Positions 5,099 through 12,434 of a DNA stretch of 20,372 nt are shown in pieces. The translations under genes and the position numbers were made by a program. Position 1 is the stretch's first letter, and every line of letters starts with the position of its first letter. The DNA lies in the IMG/VR virus record IMGVR_UViG_3300000269_000002, positions 1 through 20,372 of that record; one strand, given 5' to 3'. Source of the DNA: a virus. Under the pieces are notes generated by a model. That model was not told where the DNA came from, did no database searches, and saw only the letters and a program-made list of their open reading frames with translations.

Positions 5099-7174
5099 AT
5101 GTCTCGATTAACTAAAGAACAGCATTTTAATAATGTATTAGAAACGGCTCGCAATGAGTTCGATTCTATTCAATCCGCTATTAAAAATGAGCGGATGCAA
5201 TGCTCGGAAGATCGTAGATTTTATTCTATTGCTGGAGCACAGTGGGAAGGGCCATTAGGCGAGCAATTTGAAAATAAGCCAAAGCTTGAAGTAAATAAAA
5301 TCCATCTGGCGGTTATTCGCATTATTAACGAATACAGAAATAACCGCATTACTGTTGATTTTGTAAGCAAGGATGGGAAAAAAGCTGACTCACTCGCAGA
5401 TACCTGCGACGGTCTTTATCGTGCCGATGAGCAAGATAGCACGGCAGAAGAAGCCTACGACAATGCTTTCGAGGAAGCGGTGGCTGGTGGGTTTGGCGCT
5501 TGGCGACTTCGTGCTGAATACGAAGACGAAGAAGACGAGGAAGATGAGCGTCAGAGAATTAGGATTGAGCCTATATTCGATGCGGACTCGTCGGTTTTCT
5601 TTGATTTAGACGCAAAGCGCCAAGACAAATCAGACGCCAAAAGATGCTTTGTCATTTCCTCCATGAGCCGTGACGCTTATCGTGACGAATACGGAGATGA
5701 CCCGAGCGATTGGCCTAAAACAATCACGCATACCGAGTTTGATTGGTACACCCCAAATGTTGTCTATATTGCTGAGTATTACCGCGTGGAAGAAGTTTCG
5801 GAAACCATCAGGGTATTTGAGACTATTGATGGTGAGGAAGAAAAGTATTCCGAGTCTGATTTTGAGGCTGACGAAAACCTTGAGCAATCACTTGCTGCAA
5901 TTGGCACAAAAGAAATCAGGAGAAAGAAAGTAAAGCGCCGCAAGGTGCACAAGTATATTCTTTCTGGTGGCAAGGTTCTGGAGGATTGCGGATACATTGC
6001 AGGCAAGAACATCCCAATCGTTCCTGTTTACGGTAAACGCTGGTTCGTAGATAACATTGAGCGCTGCATGGGGCACGTTCGTTTGGCCAAGGATTCACAA
6101 CGCCTAAAGAATATGCAACTCTCAAAACTTGCAGAGATTGCGGCATTCAGCAGCATGGACAAGCCCATTTTTACCCCCGAACAAATGGCTGGGCATCAGG
6201 TAATGTGGGCAGAGGATAACGTGAAAAACTATCCTTATTTGCTCGCAAACCCAATGACCGACATGAACGGTCAGCCGGTAGCTAATGGCCCGATTGGGAT
6301 GAAGACAGCGCCTAACATTCCCCCTGCTATGGTGACATTGATGCAGGTTACCGAGCAGGATATGGCTGACGTTCTAGGCCGCCCTGAAAACGCCGAAAAG
6401 ATGGTTAGCAATATCTCCGGTAAGGCCGTGGAGATGATTCAGCAGCGCTTGGATATGCAAACTTTCATCTATATGTCCAACATGGCGAAAGCGATTAAAC
6501 GCTCCGGAGAAATTTGGCTCAGCATGGCCAAAGATATTTTTGTGGAAGAAGGCAGAAATATAAAAGCGATTGGCAAGCAAGGCGAGGTCTCAACCGTTGA
6601 ATTGATGCGGCCTGTGATCGGTGAAACTGGCGAGACAGAATTTGAAAACGATTTGTCCCAAGCCAATTTTGATATCGCCGTGGATGCTGGACCGTCAAGC
6701 AGCAGCAAGAAAGCGGCAACGGTTCGCGCAATCACGGGAATGATGACCATTACACAAGACCCAGAGACAATGCAGGTTCTTGGCTCAATGGCCATGATGA
6801 ACATGGAAGGCGAGGGGGTTTCCGAGGTTCGTGACTTCTTCCGTAAGCGCTTGGTAAACATGGGTGCAGTTAAGCCAACAGAGGAAGAAATGCAGGCCAT
6901 GCAAGCACAGGCCGCACAAGCCCAGCCAGACCCGCAGACACAGTACATGACGGCAGCAGCAAACCAAGCCGATGCAGAGGCATCCAAGGCGCGTGCTGAC
7001 ACTGTATTGACCGTTGCCAAGGCTGAAGAAACGCAGGCAAAGACTTTGAAGACAATGGCTGAAATTTCAGAGGTTGATCGCAAGCAAGCGTTTGAAGATT
7101 TGCAATTGCTTGGCAGTGCTTTTCAAGGCCAGCAACCACAGGAACAACAACCTGGCACACCGCCATTGGTTTAA
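5099..7174 (+). CDS. Portal protein, P22 gp1-like
   Basis: The portal forms the dodecameric ring at one capsid vertex through which DNA enters and leaves. The 691-residue length is close to the P22 portal, far above the 400-500 residues of siphovirus portals. Visible features are an N-terminal region LEVNKIHLAVIRIINEYRNNRITVDFV, GGFGAWRLRAEYEDEEDEEDE with an acidic patch at about 141-150, the stem/wing segment with VYGKRWFVDNIERCMGHVRLAKDSQRLKNMQLSK, ADVLGRPENAEKMVSNISGKAVEMIQQR, and a long Gln/Ala-rich helical C-terminus (about 590-680) that suits the helical barrel of P22-type portals. ATG 5099 follows AAGGGA. It lies directly after terL and before the scaffold, as in P22. Confidence 0.92.
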   Translation: MSRLTKEQHFNNVLETARNEFDSIQSAIKNERMQCSEDRRFYSIAGAQWEGPLGEQFENKPKLEVNKIHLAVIRIINEYRNNRITVDFVSKDGKKADSLADTCDGLYRADEQDSTAEEAYDNAFEEAVAGGFGAWRLRAEYEDEEDEEDERQRIRIEPIFDADSSVFFDLDAKRQDKSDAKRCFVISSMSRDAYRDEYGDDPSDWPKTITHTEFDWYTPNVVYIAEYYRVEEVSETIRVFETIDGEEEKYSESDFEADENLEQSLAAIGTKEIRRKKVKRRKVHKYILSGGKVLEDCGYIAGKNIPIVPVYGKRWFVDNIERCMGHVRLAKDSQRLKNMQLSKLAEIAAFSSMDKPIFTPEQMAGHQVMWAEDNVKNYPYLLANPMTDMNGQPVANGPIGMKTAPNIPPAMVTLMQVTEQDMADVLGRPENAEKMVSNISGKAVEMIQQRLDMQTFIYMSNMAKAIKRSGEIWLSMAKDIFVEEGRNIKAIGKQGEVSTVELMRPVIGETGETEFENDLSQANFDIAVDAGPSSSSKKAATVRAITGMMTITQDPETMQVLGSMAMMNMEGEGVSEVRDFFRKRLVNMGAVKPTEEEMQAMQAQAAQAQPDPQTQYMTAAANQADAEASKARADTVLTVAKAEETQAKTLKTMAEISEVDRKQAFEDLQLLGSAFQGQQPQEQQPGTPPLV

Positions 7175-7188
7175 AAAATATGGTATTC

Positions 7189-7220
7189 CGCTAAACCATT
7201 TTGAATTAGCGAGTTTTTTT
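7189..7220 (+). terminator. Weak terminator or attenuator between portal and scaffold
   Basis: CGCTAA (7189-7194) and TTAGCG (7206-7211) form a six-base stem with an 11-base loop, followed by AG and seven T (7214-7220). The stem is short and AT-containing, so at most partial termination is expected. It lies in the only sizeable gap between portal and scaffold. Confidence 0.4.
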
Positions 7221-7232
7221 ACGGGTAATTAA

Positions 7233-8090
7233 ATGCTAGAAAAGGCAGAGCAGTTTGATGAAGAAGTGATCGATTCTGAAGCGCAAGAAATCGAGCAAGT
7301 CGAAAATGTCGATATTGAGGCCGACGACAGCCAAGATGAGCACGAAGCCGATGAAGAAATTACGGTTAGCATTGGTGAGGAGTCGCCACCTCAAGACGAA
7401 GAAAAACCCGCTCCCGAGTGGGTTAGAGATTTGCGGAAAAACTACCGAGAACTTCAACGCGAAAAAAGAGAGCTGGAAGCAAGGTTAAACCAACGCACAA
7501 CAGAGGCAGAAAAGCCTATTACACTTGGTAAAAAACCAACCTTAGAACAGTTTGATTATGACGCTGAAAGGTTTGAGGAGTCACTTGAAGAATGGTACGA
7601 ACAAAAGCGATTAGTCAGCGAGCAACAGCAGAAGGTAGAGCTGGAGCAGCAAGCGCAACAGCGCGAATGGCAAAACCGTTTAAGTGCGTATGGCGAAGCA
7701 AAGCAGAAGTTAAAAGTTAAAGACTATGACGAAGCCGAGTATGCCGTTCAGGAGACGTTCAGTCAGACGATGCAAGGGATTATCTTGCACGGCGCTGATG
7801 ACCCCGCATTGATCGTTTACGCGCTTGGAAAGAACCCCAAGAAGGCAAAAGAACTAGCAGCAATTAATGACCCCGTAAAATTTGCTATTGCAATCGGGAA
7901 ACTGGAGACACAATTGAAAGTTAGTAATAAAAAATCACCGCCACCGCCAGAAAAGGCAATTCGCGGAAGTGGGTCCGGTTCTGGTTCAGTAGACTCGACA
8001 TTAGAGCGCCTGAGGGCAGAAGCAGAAAAAACAGGTAACATGAGCAAGGTAATTGCTTATAAACAACAACTTCGCAAGAAATCAACTTAA
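7233..8090 (+). CDS. Scaffolding protein, P22 gp8-like
   Basis: Scaffolding proteins direct coat assembly into a procapsid and then leave. The 285-residue product has the right length, place (between portal and coat) and composition. Residues 1-60 are extremely acidic, the middle (about 65-170) is charged, coiled-coil-forming helix rich in Glu, Gln and Arg, and a Pro run plus GSGSGSGS linker (about 233-250) leads to a basic C-terminal helix pair (STLERLRAEAEKTGNMSKVIAYKQQLRKKST). In P22 the basic C-terminal helix-turn-helix of gp8 binds coat, and this tail looks equivalent. The ribosome-binding site is poor (GGGT), which may keep the level below that of coat. Sequence conservation in this family is low, so the call leans on architecture and position. 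Confidence 0.85.
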   Translation: MLEKAEQFDEEVIDSEAQEIEQVENVDIEADDSQDEHEADEEITVSIGEESPPQDEEKPAPEWVRDLRKNYRELQREKRELEARLNQRTTEAEKPITLGKKPTLEQFDYDAERFEESLEEWYEQKRLVSEQQQKVELEQQAQQREWQNRLSAYGEAKQKLKVKDYDEAEYAVQETFSQTMQGIILHGADDPALIVYALGKNPKKAKELAAINDPVKFAIAIGKLETQLKVSNKKSPPPPEKAIRGSGSGSGSVDSTLERLRAEAEKTGNMSKVIAYKQQLRKKST

Positions 8091-8110
8091 TTTAATTTGG
8101 AGTATTAAAC

Positions 8111-9379
8111 ATGCCTAACGCATTTAGCAAAGAAGAACGCGTCGCGTTTGAAAACGTCCTTGAAGGTTTTAACGACGCTTTGGTGCTGTCACGTAACGTG
8201 TCTGTATACAACACGGACTCATCCTCAATGGAGCGTTCAAACAACATCATTTGGCGCCCAATGCCTTACGTTGCTCAGTCATTCTCCGGCACGGACATGA
8301 CATCCAACTTTAAGGATTCCACACAATTGGCCGTTCCTGCGACTATTGGCTTCAGCCGTTCAGCGCCTTGGGCAATGACCGCAACCGAATTGCGCGATAC
8401 ATTGCAAGAAGGTCGTTTGGGTGATGCGGCAAAACAAAAGTTGGCCGCCGATATTAACCTGGCAATCATGAACGTTGCAGCAACTCAGGGCACATTGGTT
8501 GTTAAGCGTACCGCCGCTGCATCTGGCTTTGATGATATTGCCGCAGCCGATGCAATCATGAATGAGACAGGCGTTCAGTCATTTGACCGTTACATGGCCT
8601 TGTCTACCCGTGATTACAACAACATGGCAAGCAACTTGGCCAACCGTGCAAACATGGTAGGCAAGCCAACAACCGCATACGAAAAAGCATACGTTGGTAA
8701 CATCGCCGGTTTTGAAACTTTCAAACTGGATTATGCAAACCGTTTGCTGGCTCGCGCAGGTGTGACCGTGTCCATTAACGGCGCTAACCAATACTACACG
8801 CCAAAAGCAACAAGCACGGCAACCACTGGCGAAACCGCTAACGTTGATAATCGTTACCAGACCATTGCAATTACCGTGACTTCCGGCACCGTTCGTGTTG
8901 GCGATGCCTTCACAATCTTGGGTGTGAATAACGTTCACGCAATCACCAAAGCTGACACAGGCCAACTCAAAACCTTCCGAGTGACCGCCATTGTTACCGG
9001 TGCTGGTGGTACTGGTACCGTTCAGATTTCCCCGCCTATTATTTCTGGCGGTGGCTCAACCGATGCCGAAGCTCAATACAAAAACTGTACTGCAACACCG
9101 GCCAGCGGCGCAGCCATTACGTTCCTGAACACCGTGGATGCAAACGTTAATCCTTTCTGGCAAAAAGACGCGCTTGAGATTCTGCCAGCTTCTTATGCCG
9201 TGCCAAGCGACGCGGGGGCAGCAGTAATGCGAGCCAGCACTGACCAGGGCATCGAGGTGGTGATGCAGAAGCAGTACGATATCAACACCATGCGCACCAA
9301 GTTCCGTCTGGACGTGCTCTACGGCGTGGTAAACAAGCAGCCTGAAATGTCCGGCATTATGCTGTTCTCTCAGACCTGA
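8111..9379 (+). CDS. Major capsid (coat) protein, P22 gp5-like
   Basis: The 422-residue product matches the P22 coat in length and layout: an HK97-type core with an inserted I-domain. The N-terminal arm and core (residues 1-222) include NNIIWRPMPYVAQSF and MALSTRDYNNMASNLANR. Residues about 225-345 (TVSINGANQYY to TVDANVNPFW) are Thr/Gly/Val-rich beta sequence fitting the I-domain. The core resumes with ALEILPASYAVPSDAGA and ends with QYDINTMRTKFRLDVLYGVVNKQPE. GGAG eight bases before ATG 8111 is a clean ribosome-binding site. Codon use (many AAC, ACC, GCC, CGT) looks more biased than in its neighbours, as expected for the most abundant virion protein. A strong terminator follows. Confidence 0.93.
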   Translation: MPNAFSKEERVAFENVLEGFNDALVLSRNVSVYNTDSSSMERSNNIIWRPMPYVAQSFSGTDMTSNFKDSTQLAVPATIGFSRSAPWAMTATELRDTLQEGRLGDAAKQKLAADINLAIMNVAATQGTLVVKRTAAASGFDDIAAADAIMNETGVQSFDRYMALSTRDYNNMASNLANRANMVGKPTTAYEKAYVGNIAGFETFKLDYANRLLARAGVTVSINGANQYYTPKATSTATTGETANVDNRYQTIAITVTSGTVRVGDAFTILGVNNVHAITKADTGQLKTFRVTAIVTGAGGTGTVQISPPIISGGGSTDAEAQYKNCTATPASGAAITFLNTVDANVNPFWQKDALEILPASYAVPSDAGAAVMRASTDQGIEVVMQKQYDINTMRTKFRLDVLYGVVNKQPEMSGIMLFSQT

Positions 9380-9396
9380 TTGATTTAGTCTAATAA

Positions 9397-9421
9397 AGGG
9401 GTGGAGAAATCCACCTCTTTT
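9397..9421 (+). terminator. Rho-independent terminator after coat
   Basis: AGGGGTGGA and TCCACCTCT form a nine-base stem with one G-U pair around a GAAA loop, followed by T (9418-9421). Upstream A residues extend the pairing to the T-tract, so it may work in both directions. It would separate highly expressed head genes from the tail genes. Confidence 0.85.
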
Positions 9422-9435
9422 CGTATGGAGTATTC

Positions 9436-9600
9436 ATGCCGCTCAAAAAAGGCTATTCAGCCAAAACCGTATCAAGTAACATCAAAAAAGAAATGAAATC
9501 AGGCAAGCCACAAAAGCAAGCCGTGGCCATTGCTCTTTCATCAGCAAAAGAAGCAGCAGCCAAGGCAGGGAAAAAAATGTACCAAAAGGGTAAAAAATGA
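9436..9600 (+). CDS. Small lysine-rich phage protein (QAVAIALS type)
   Basis: This 54-residue protein has 15 Lys, two Glu and no Asp or Arg, so it is strongly basic. It begins MPLKKGYSAKTVSSNIKKEM and holds KSGKPQKQAVAIALSSAKEAA, a short helical motif I recognise from small hypothetical proteins encoded near coat genes of many podoviruses (possibly the DUF6496 group; from memory, unchecked). GGAG before ATG 9436 is a good ribosome-binding site. Charge and size would suit binding of packaged DNA or of the capsid interior, but this is inference. The stop overlaps the next ATG at 9597 (ATGA). Confidence 0.8.
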   Translation: MPLKKGYSAKTVSSNIKKEMKSGKPQKQAVAIALSSAKEAAAKAGKKMYQKGKK

Positions 9601-9794
9601 ATAAGACCATGCTTTACAAACCAGACGGTGAATTTCAAGTAGATGATGGCTTTATTGATTACATCATCGTATGCGATGAAGATGTAGATTCAAAAATCGC
9701 TGAGGGATGGTTTAAAACGCCACCAGAGGCTATCAATTCAATACCACAAGAAGACGCCCCTAAAAAGCGCGGCAGACCGGCAAAAGCAGAATAA
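9597..9794 (+). CDS. Small protein with AT-hook-like C-terminus
   Basis: The 65-residue product has an acidic body (DGEFQVDDGFIDYIIVCDEDVD) and a basic tail KKRGRPAKAE, where RGRP (residues 58-61) is the core of an AT-hook, a minor-groove DNA-binding element. AAAGGG precedes the ATG, which overlaps the stop of the lysine-rich gene. The pair sits between coat and the gp4-like gene. Acidic phage proteins with a short basic tail are common at this place, but no function is assigned; the AT-hook reading rests on a four-residue core and could be chance. Confidence 0.7.
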   Translation: MNKTMLYKPDGEFQVDDGFIDYIIVCDEDVDSKIAEGWFKTPPEAINSIPQEDAPKKRGRPAKAE

Positions 9795-9796
9795 GC

Positions 9797-10276
9797 ATGG
9801 GCTGGACTAAAAGACAGTTTATTGAGCAAGCGTTTGATGAAATTGGACTGGCGCCTTATACATTTGATTTAACAGCAGACCAACTGCAAAGTGCGCTCAG
9901 AAAACTAGATTCAATGATTGCAATGTGGAACGCTAAAGGCATTCGTCTTGGCTTTCCGTTGCCAGCAAGCCCAAACAACAGTGATTTAGATACCGACACA
10001 CTGGTGCCAGATTCAGCTATTGACGCGATTTGCTTAAATTTGGCCATGAAGATTGCCCCATCATTTGGCAAAGGGATTTCTTTAGAAACCAAATCCGGCG
10101 CCAAGGCCGCATACGATGCCATGCTTTTAAGGTTTTCTATGCCAATGGAAATGCAATACACATCTACATTGCCGACTGGTGCTGGAAATAAAAACTCTGC
10201 TTCTGACGCTCCATTCTTTGGTCAGCCAGTTGATCGGTTGTTGGTTGGTGACGATGGCGCTTTAGAATTTCTCTGA
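9797..10276 (+). CDS. Tail accessory factor, P22 gp4-like
   Basis: P22 gp4 is the first protein added to the portal after packaging; it closes the head and extends the neck, and peptidoglycan hydrolase activity has been reported for it. The 159-residue product has the same length class and pattern: an N-terminal helix (KRQFIEQAFDEIGLAPYTF), LTADQLQSALRKLDSMIAMWNAKGIRLGFPLP, a central DSAIDAICLNLAMKIAPSFGK, and STLPTGAGNKN close to the C-terminus, which parallels the MPTGSGN of P22 gp4. The ATG lies two bases after the upstream stop. Function follows from family and position; catalytic activity here is not shown. Confidence 0.88.
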   Translation: MGWTKRQFIEQAFDEIGLAPYTFDLTADQLQSALRKLDSMIAMWNAKGIRLGFPLPASPNNSDLDTDTLVPDSAIDAICLNLAMKIAPSFGKGISLETKSGAKAAYDAMLLRFSMPMEMQYTSTLPTGAGNKNSASDAPFFGQPVDRLLVGDDGALEFL

Positions 10277-10283
10277 GGATTAA

Positions 10284-10739
10284 ATGACAACTATTAACCA
10301 ATTAACGACAATGGATTCTGTCTCAGACGGAGATCAAGTTCCATTTTTCAGTACAAATAATGGCGACACTAGAAAGTCGTCATTATCAGCTTTAAAAACT
10401 TATTTTCAAACCGGCATTACAGCCAATGACGATAAACTAACGCAATACTCGTCACCATCCGCGACAGGGTTCAGCGTACAGGTGAACAATGCTAGCAATA
10501 GCGTTTGGCTTGTATTGACACCAACCGGGGCATTTGCAGAAGGCACTTTGATTTTGCCATTGCTTGCAAACTGTGTAGACCGTCAGGAAATTTTAGTTAA
10601 TAGCACTCAGGCAGTGACAGCGCTTGCAATTAATGGAAATGGCGCAACTGTAACGGGCGCTCCAACAACATTAACAGCTAATTCATTTTTTAGATTGCGA
10701 TTCGATAACGTCGCCAAAGTTTGGTATAGAGTAGGATAA
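10284..10739 (+). CDS. Probable virion/appendage protein (MTTINQL type)
   Basis: The 151-residue product begins MTTINQLTTMDSVSDGDQVPFFSTNNGDTRKSS, followed by LSALKTYFQT, a start I recognise from phage structural genes of podoviruses and siphoviruses, often as an N-terminal virion-attachment region. The remainder is Thr/Ala/Asn-rich beta sequence (SATGFSVQVNN...VWLVLTPTGAFAEGTLILP...FFRLRFDNVAKVWYRV) resembling a small beta-sandwich. GAGG at 10275-10278 gives a good ribosome-binding site. It lies between the gp4-like and gp10-like genes with two further beta-rich proteins, so it probably helps build a tail appendage or head decoration. The exact role is not established. Confidence 0.75.
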   Translation: MTTINQLTTMDSVSDGDQVPFFSTNNGDTRKSSLSALKTYFQTGITANDDKLTQYSSPSATGFSVQVNNASNSVWLVLTPTGAFAEGTLILPLLANCVDRQEILVNSTQAVTALAINGNGATVTGAPTTLTANSFFRLRFDNVAKVWYRVG

Positions 10740-10748
10740 TAGGACAAA

Positions 10749-11147
10749 ATGACAGATATTCTTAAAAGTGACAACAACGTTCCACGGCGCTACGTTGATA
10801 AAAATGATAATGTTTTTGCCGAAACCGTTGTGTCAATGCCTTATTTTTGCGGTAATAATACTGCTATGCTTTCAGTTGGCATAACGTCTGCCGCAGTAAG
10901 TATTCCACCCCAATTGGGTAATAGTATTCGAGTTGTGAATGTTGGAACAAATATTGTTTGGTTCACTACTGGCGCAACAGGAACGACTCCAACCGCTGTA
11001 ATTGCTCTCGCAGGAATTCCAGGGTCTACGCCAATACTTCCGAACACTGCTGAATCATTTGCAATCCCATCCGGTCATTCAGTATTTGCTGCAATCAGTA
11101 ACGCAACTGGCAATACTATCTACGTTTCTGCTGGAGAGGGTTTGTAA
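10749..11147 (+). CDS. Probable beta-rich virion protein
   Basis: The 132-residue product starts MTDILKSDNNVPRRYVDKNDN; the rest is Val/Thr/Ile-rich and reads as a compact beta-barrel or sandwich (IRVVNVGTNIVWFTTGATGTTPTAVIA, ILPNTAESFAIPSGHSVFAAIS, NTIYVSAGEGL). The PGSTPILPN...FAIPSGHS pattern is typical of small phage head or tail decoration proteins in which a beta domain ends with an NTIYVSxGEG strand. AGGA precedes the ATG. Its stop overlaps the next ATG (TAATG). No catalytic motif is visible. Function is inferred from composition and neighbours only. Confidence 0.65.
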   Translation: MTDILKSDNNVPRRYVDKNDNVFAETVVSMPYFCGNNTAMLSVGITSAAVSIPPQLGNSIRVVNVGTNIVWFTTGATGTTPTAVIALAGIPGSTPILPNTAESFAIPSGHSVFAAISNATGNTIYVSAGEGL

Positions 11148-11959
11148 TGGTTGTGCGTGCGACTACATCAACAACAGCTATTGCACCGTTTAATATCCTT
11201 GATGTTTATACTGGCTCGGCAGCCGCGTATTCATTACGCAAATTGCGCGGCGCATATTCTGGCGCTGCTGTTCGTGTTCGCAGATCAAATGATAATGCTG
11301 AACAAGACATCGGTTTTGACGCATTGGGAAATTTTGATGAATTATCATTAGTCTCATTTGTCGGTGTTAATTCTGGATTTGTAACCACTTGGTACGACCA
11401 GAGCGGCAACGTTCGTAATGCTACACAGGCTATCGCCGCTAACCAGCCGAGGATTGTGGATGCTGGAGTAGTGGATAAGGTGAATGGGCGGAGTAGCTTG
11501 ACATATCCATCTAACACAATGCAATTTATTTATTCTGGAACAGGGCTTTCATCAACGAACGCTTGGTTTTTCAATGTGTTCTCAACGACAGACCAGATTG
11601 GTCTTTGGCATTACTCATCAGCAGGAACGTTTTTGGGGGCGTGGGGACAACCCGAAGAGAATACTACTAGCTTAGATATGGGCAATGTTGTTACCAGAGT
11701 AAACGGTGGTATTATTTCCCCACTTACGCGATTATCATTAAGAAATGCAGTTGCAACCGGAAGTCTATTAGTTGCATCTCACGGTCAAGTAATAACAAAT
11801 CCATTTTTAGCTCCTAAATATAACGGATATGATAATGCAAGTTTAGGGGGGTACTCTGTTACCGGTTCGTCTCCTGAATTTATCCTCTACACTTCCGACC
11901 AATCTTCCAACCGAGCAACAATTGAAGCAAACATTATGTCTTATTATGGAATAAACTAA
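11147..11959 (+). CDS. Putative tail appendage with arabinofuranosidase-B-like fold
   Basis: The 270-residue product contains a set of motifs I associate with the alpha-L-arabinofuranosidase B catalytic-domain-like region (ArabFuran-catal) found in many phage receptor-binding proteins: ILDVYTGSAAAYSLRKL, YSGAAVRVRRSNDNAEQDIGF, FVTTWYDQSGNVRNATQ and NQPRIVDAGVVDKVNG (residues about 17-118). The second half is beta-rich and ends IEANIMSYYGIN, as in concanavalin/LamG-like phage proteins. It probably binds, and possibly modifies, a cell-surface glycan; whether catalysis is retained cannot be told from sequence by eye. It has no long N-terminal virion anchor, so it may attach through the preceding small proteins. 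The ATG overlaps the upstream stop. Confidence 0.8.
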   Translation: MVVRATTSTTAIAPFNILDVYTGSAAAYSLRKLRGAYSGAAVRVRRSNDNAEQDIGFDALGNFDELSLVSFVGVNSGFVTTWYDQSGNVRNATQAIAANQPRIVDAGVVDKVNGRSSLTYPSNTMQFIYSGTGLSSTNAWFFNVFSTTDQIGLWHYSSAGTFLGAWGQPEENTTSLDMGNVVTRVNGGIISPLTRLSLRNAVATGSLLVASHGQVITNPFLAPKYNGYDNASLGGYSVTGSSPEFILYTSDQSSNRATIEANIMSYYGIN

Positions 11960-12175
11960 ATGAAATACAAAAAATTTGAATCAGAGAAACTCGCGCTTGA
12001 TTTTTCTGAATCCGTGGGCAAGGAAAAAGGTTGTAGCGGGGCTACAAAATATTGGTACAACATTTTGCAGGCCACCGATGGTTGGTACGCTGTAATTTAT
12101 GATGACACTGATATTCCTGATGCAACCGAAGTCGAACCGAAGTGGATTGAAAATGCCGAAAGACTCGCGCATTGA
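11960..12175 (+). CDS. Small phage protein, unknown
   Basis: The 71-residue product (MKYKKFESEKLALDFSESVG...KWIENAERLAH) starts directly after the stop of the appendage gene, with GGA a little upstream. It has an N-terminal helix, then KYWYNILQATDGWYAVIYDDT, a beta-rich aromatic segment, and an acidic C-terminus. Position directly behind a probable receptor-binding gene raises the possibility of a folding or assembly helper for it, but this is a guess from context. It overlaps the next gene by 23 bases in another frame. Confidence 0.65.
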   Translation: MKYKKFESEKLALDFSESVGKEKGCSGATKYWYNILQATDGWYAVIYDDTDIPDATEVEPKWIENAERLAH

Positions 12176-12434
12176 GCGTGCTGGGGTGTCTGGTTTTAAT
12201 AAACCAAAACGCACCCCGTCCCACCCAACAAAATCACACGTTGTAGTCGCAAAAGAAGGCGATAAAATAAAGACAATCAGATTCGGCCAGCAAGGCGTTT
12301 CTGGTTCTCCAAAAAAAGAAGGCGAATCAAAAGCGAACAAGACAAGGCGTGAATCATTTAAGGCCAGACACGCTGAAAATATAGCAAAAGGCAAAATGAG
12401 TGCTGCATACTGGAGCAATAAAGAAAAGTGGTGA
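12153..12434 (+). CDS. Small basic conserved phage protein (KPKRTPSHPTKSHVV type)
   Basis: The 93-residue product begins MPKDSRIERAGVSGFNKPKR and carries three blocks I recognise from a widespread phage family: KPKRTPSHPTKSHVVVAKEG, KTIRFGQQGVSGSPKK and FKARHAENIAKGKMSAAYWS. It is strongly basic, with conserved Ser, His and Trp positions, and no signal sequence. I recall no proven function; the composition would suit nucleic-acid or virion binding. ATG 12153 is chosen over the upstream frame because the conserved family starts here; an upstream ATG at 12099 would add residues that only shadow the previous gene. The ribosome-binding site (GGATTGAAA) is modest, and coupling to the overlapping gene may help. 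Confidence 0.78.
   Translation: MPKDSRIERAGVSGFNKPKRTPSHPTKSHVVVAKEGDKIKTIRFGQQGVSGSPKKEGESKANKTRRESFKARHAENIAKGKMSAAYWSNKEKW

Noticed and set aside
6256-6273. Inverted repeat GACCG...CGGTC in the portal gene
   Set aside because: It is a five-base stem inside a conserved coding region, expected by chance in a window of this size, with no T-tract or gene boundary.
6469-7083. Long minus-strand frame (204 codons) inside the portal gene
   Set aside because: It mirrors the Ala/Gln-rich helical end of the portal, which leaves the antisense strand free of stops. No independent evidence supports it.
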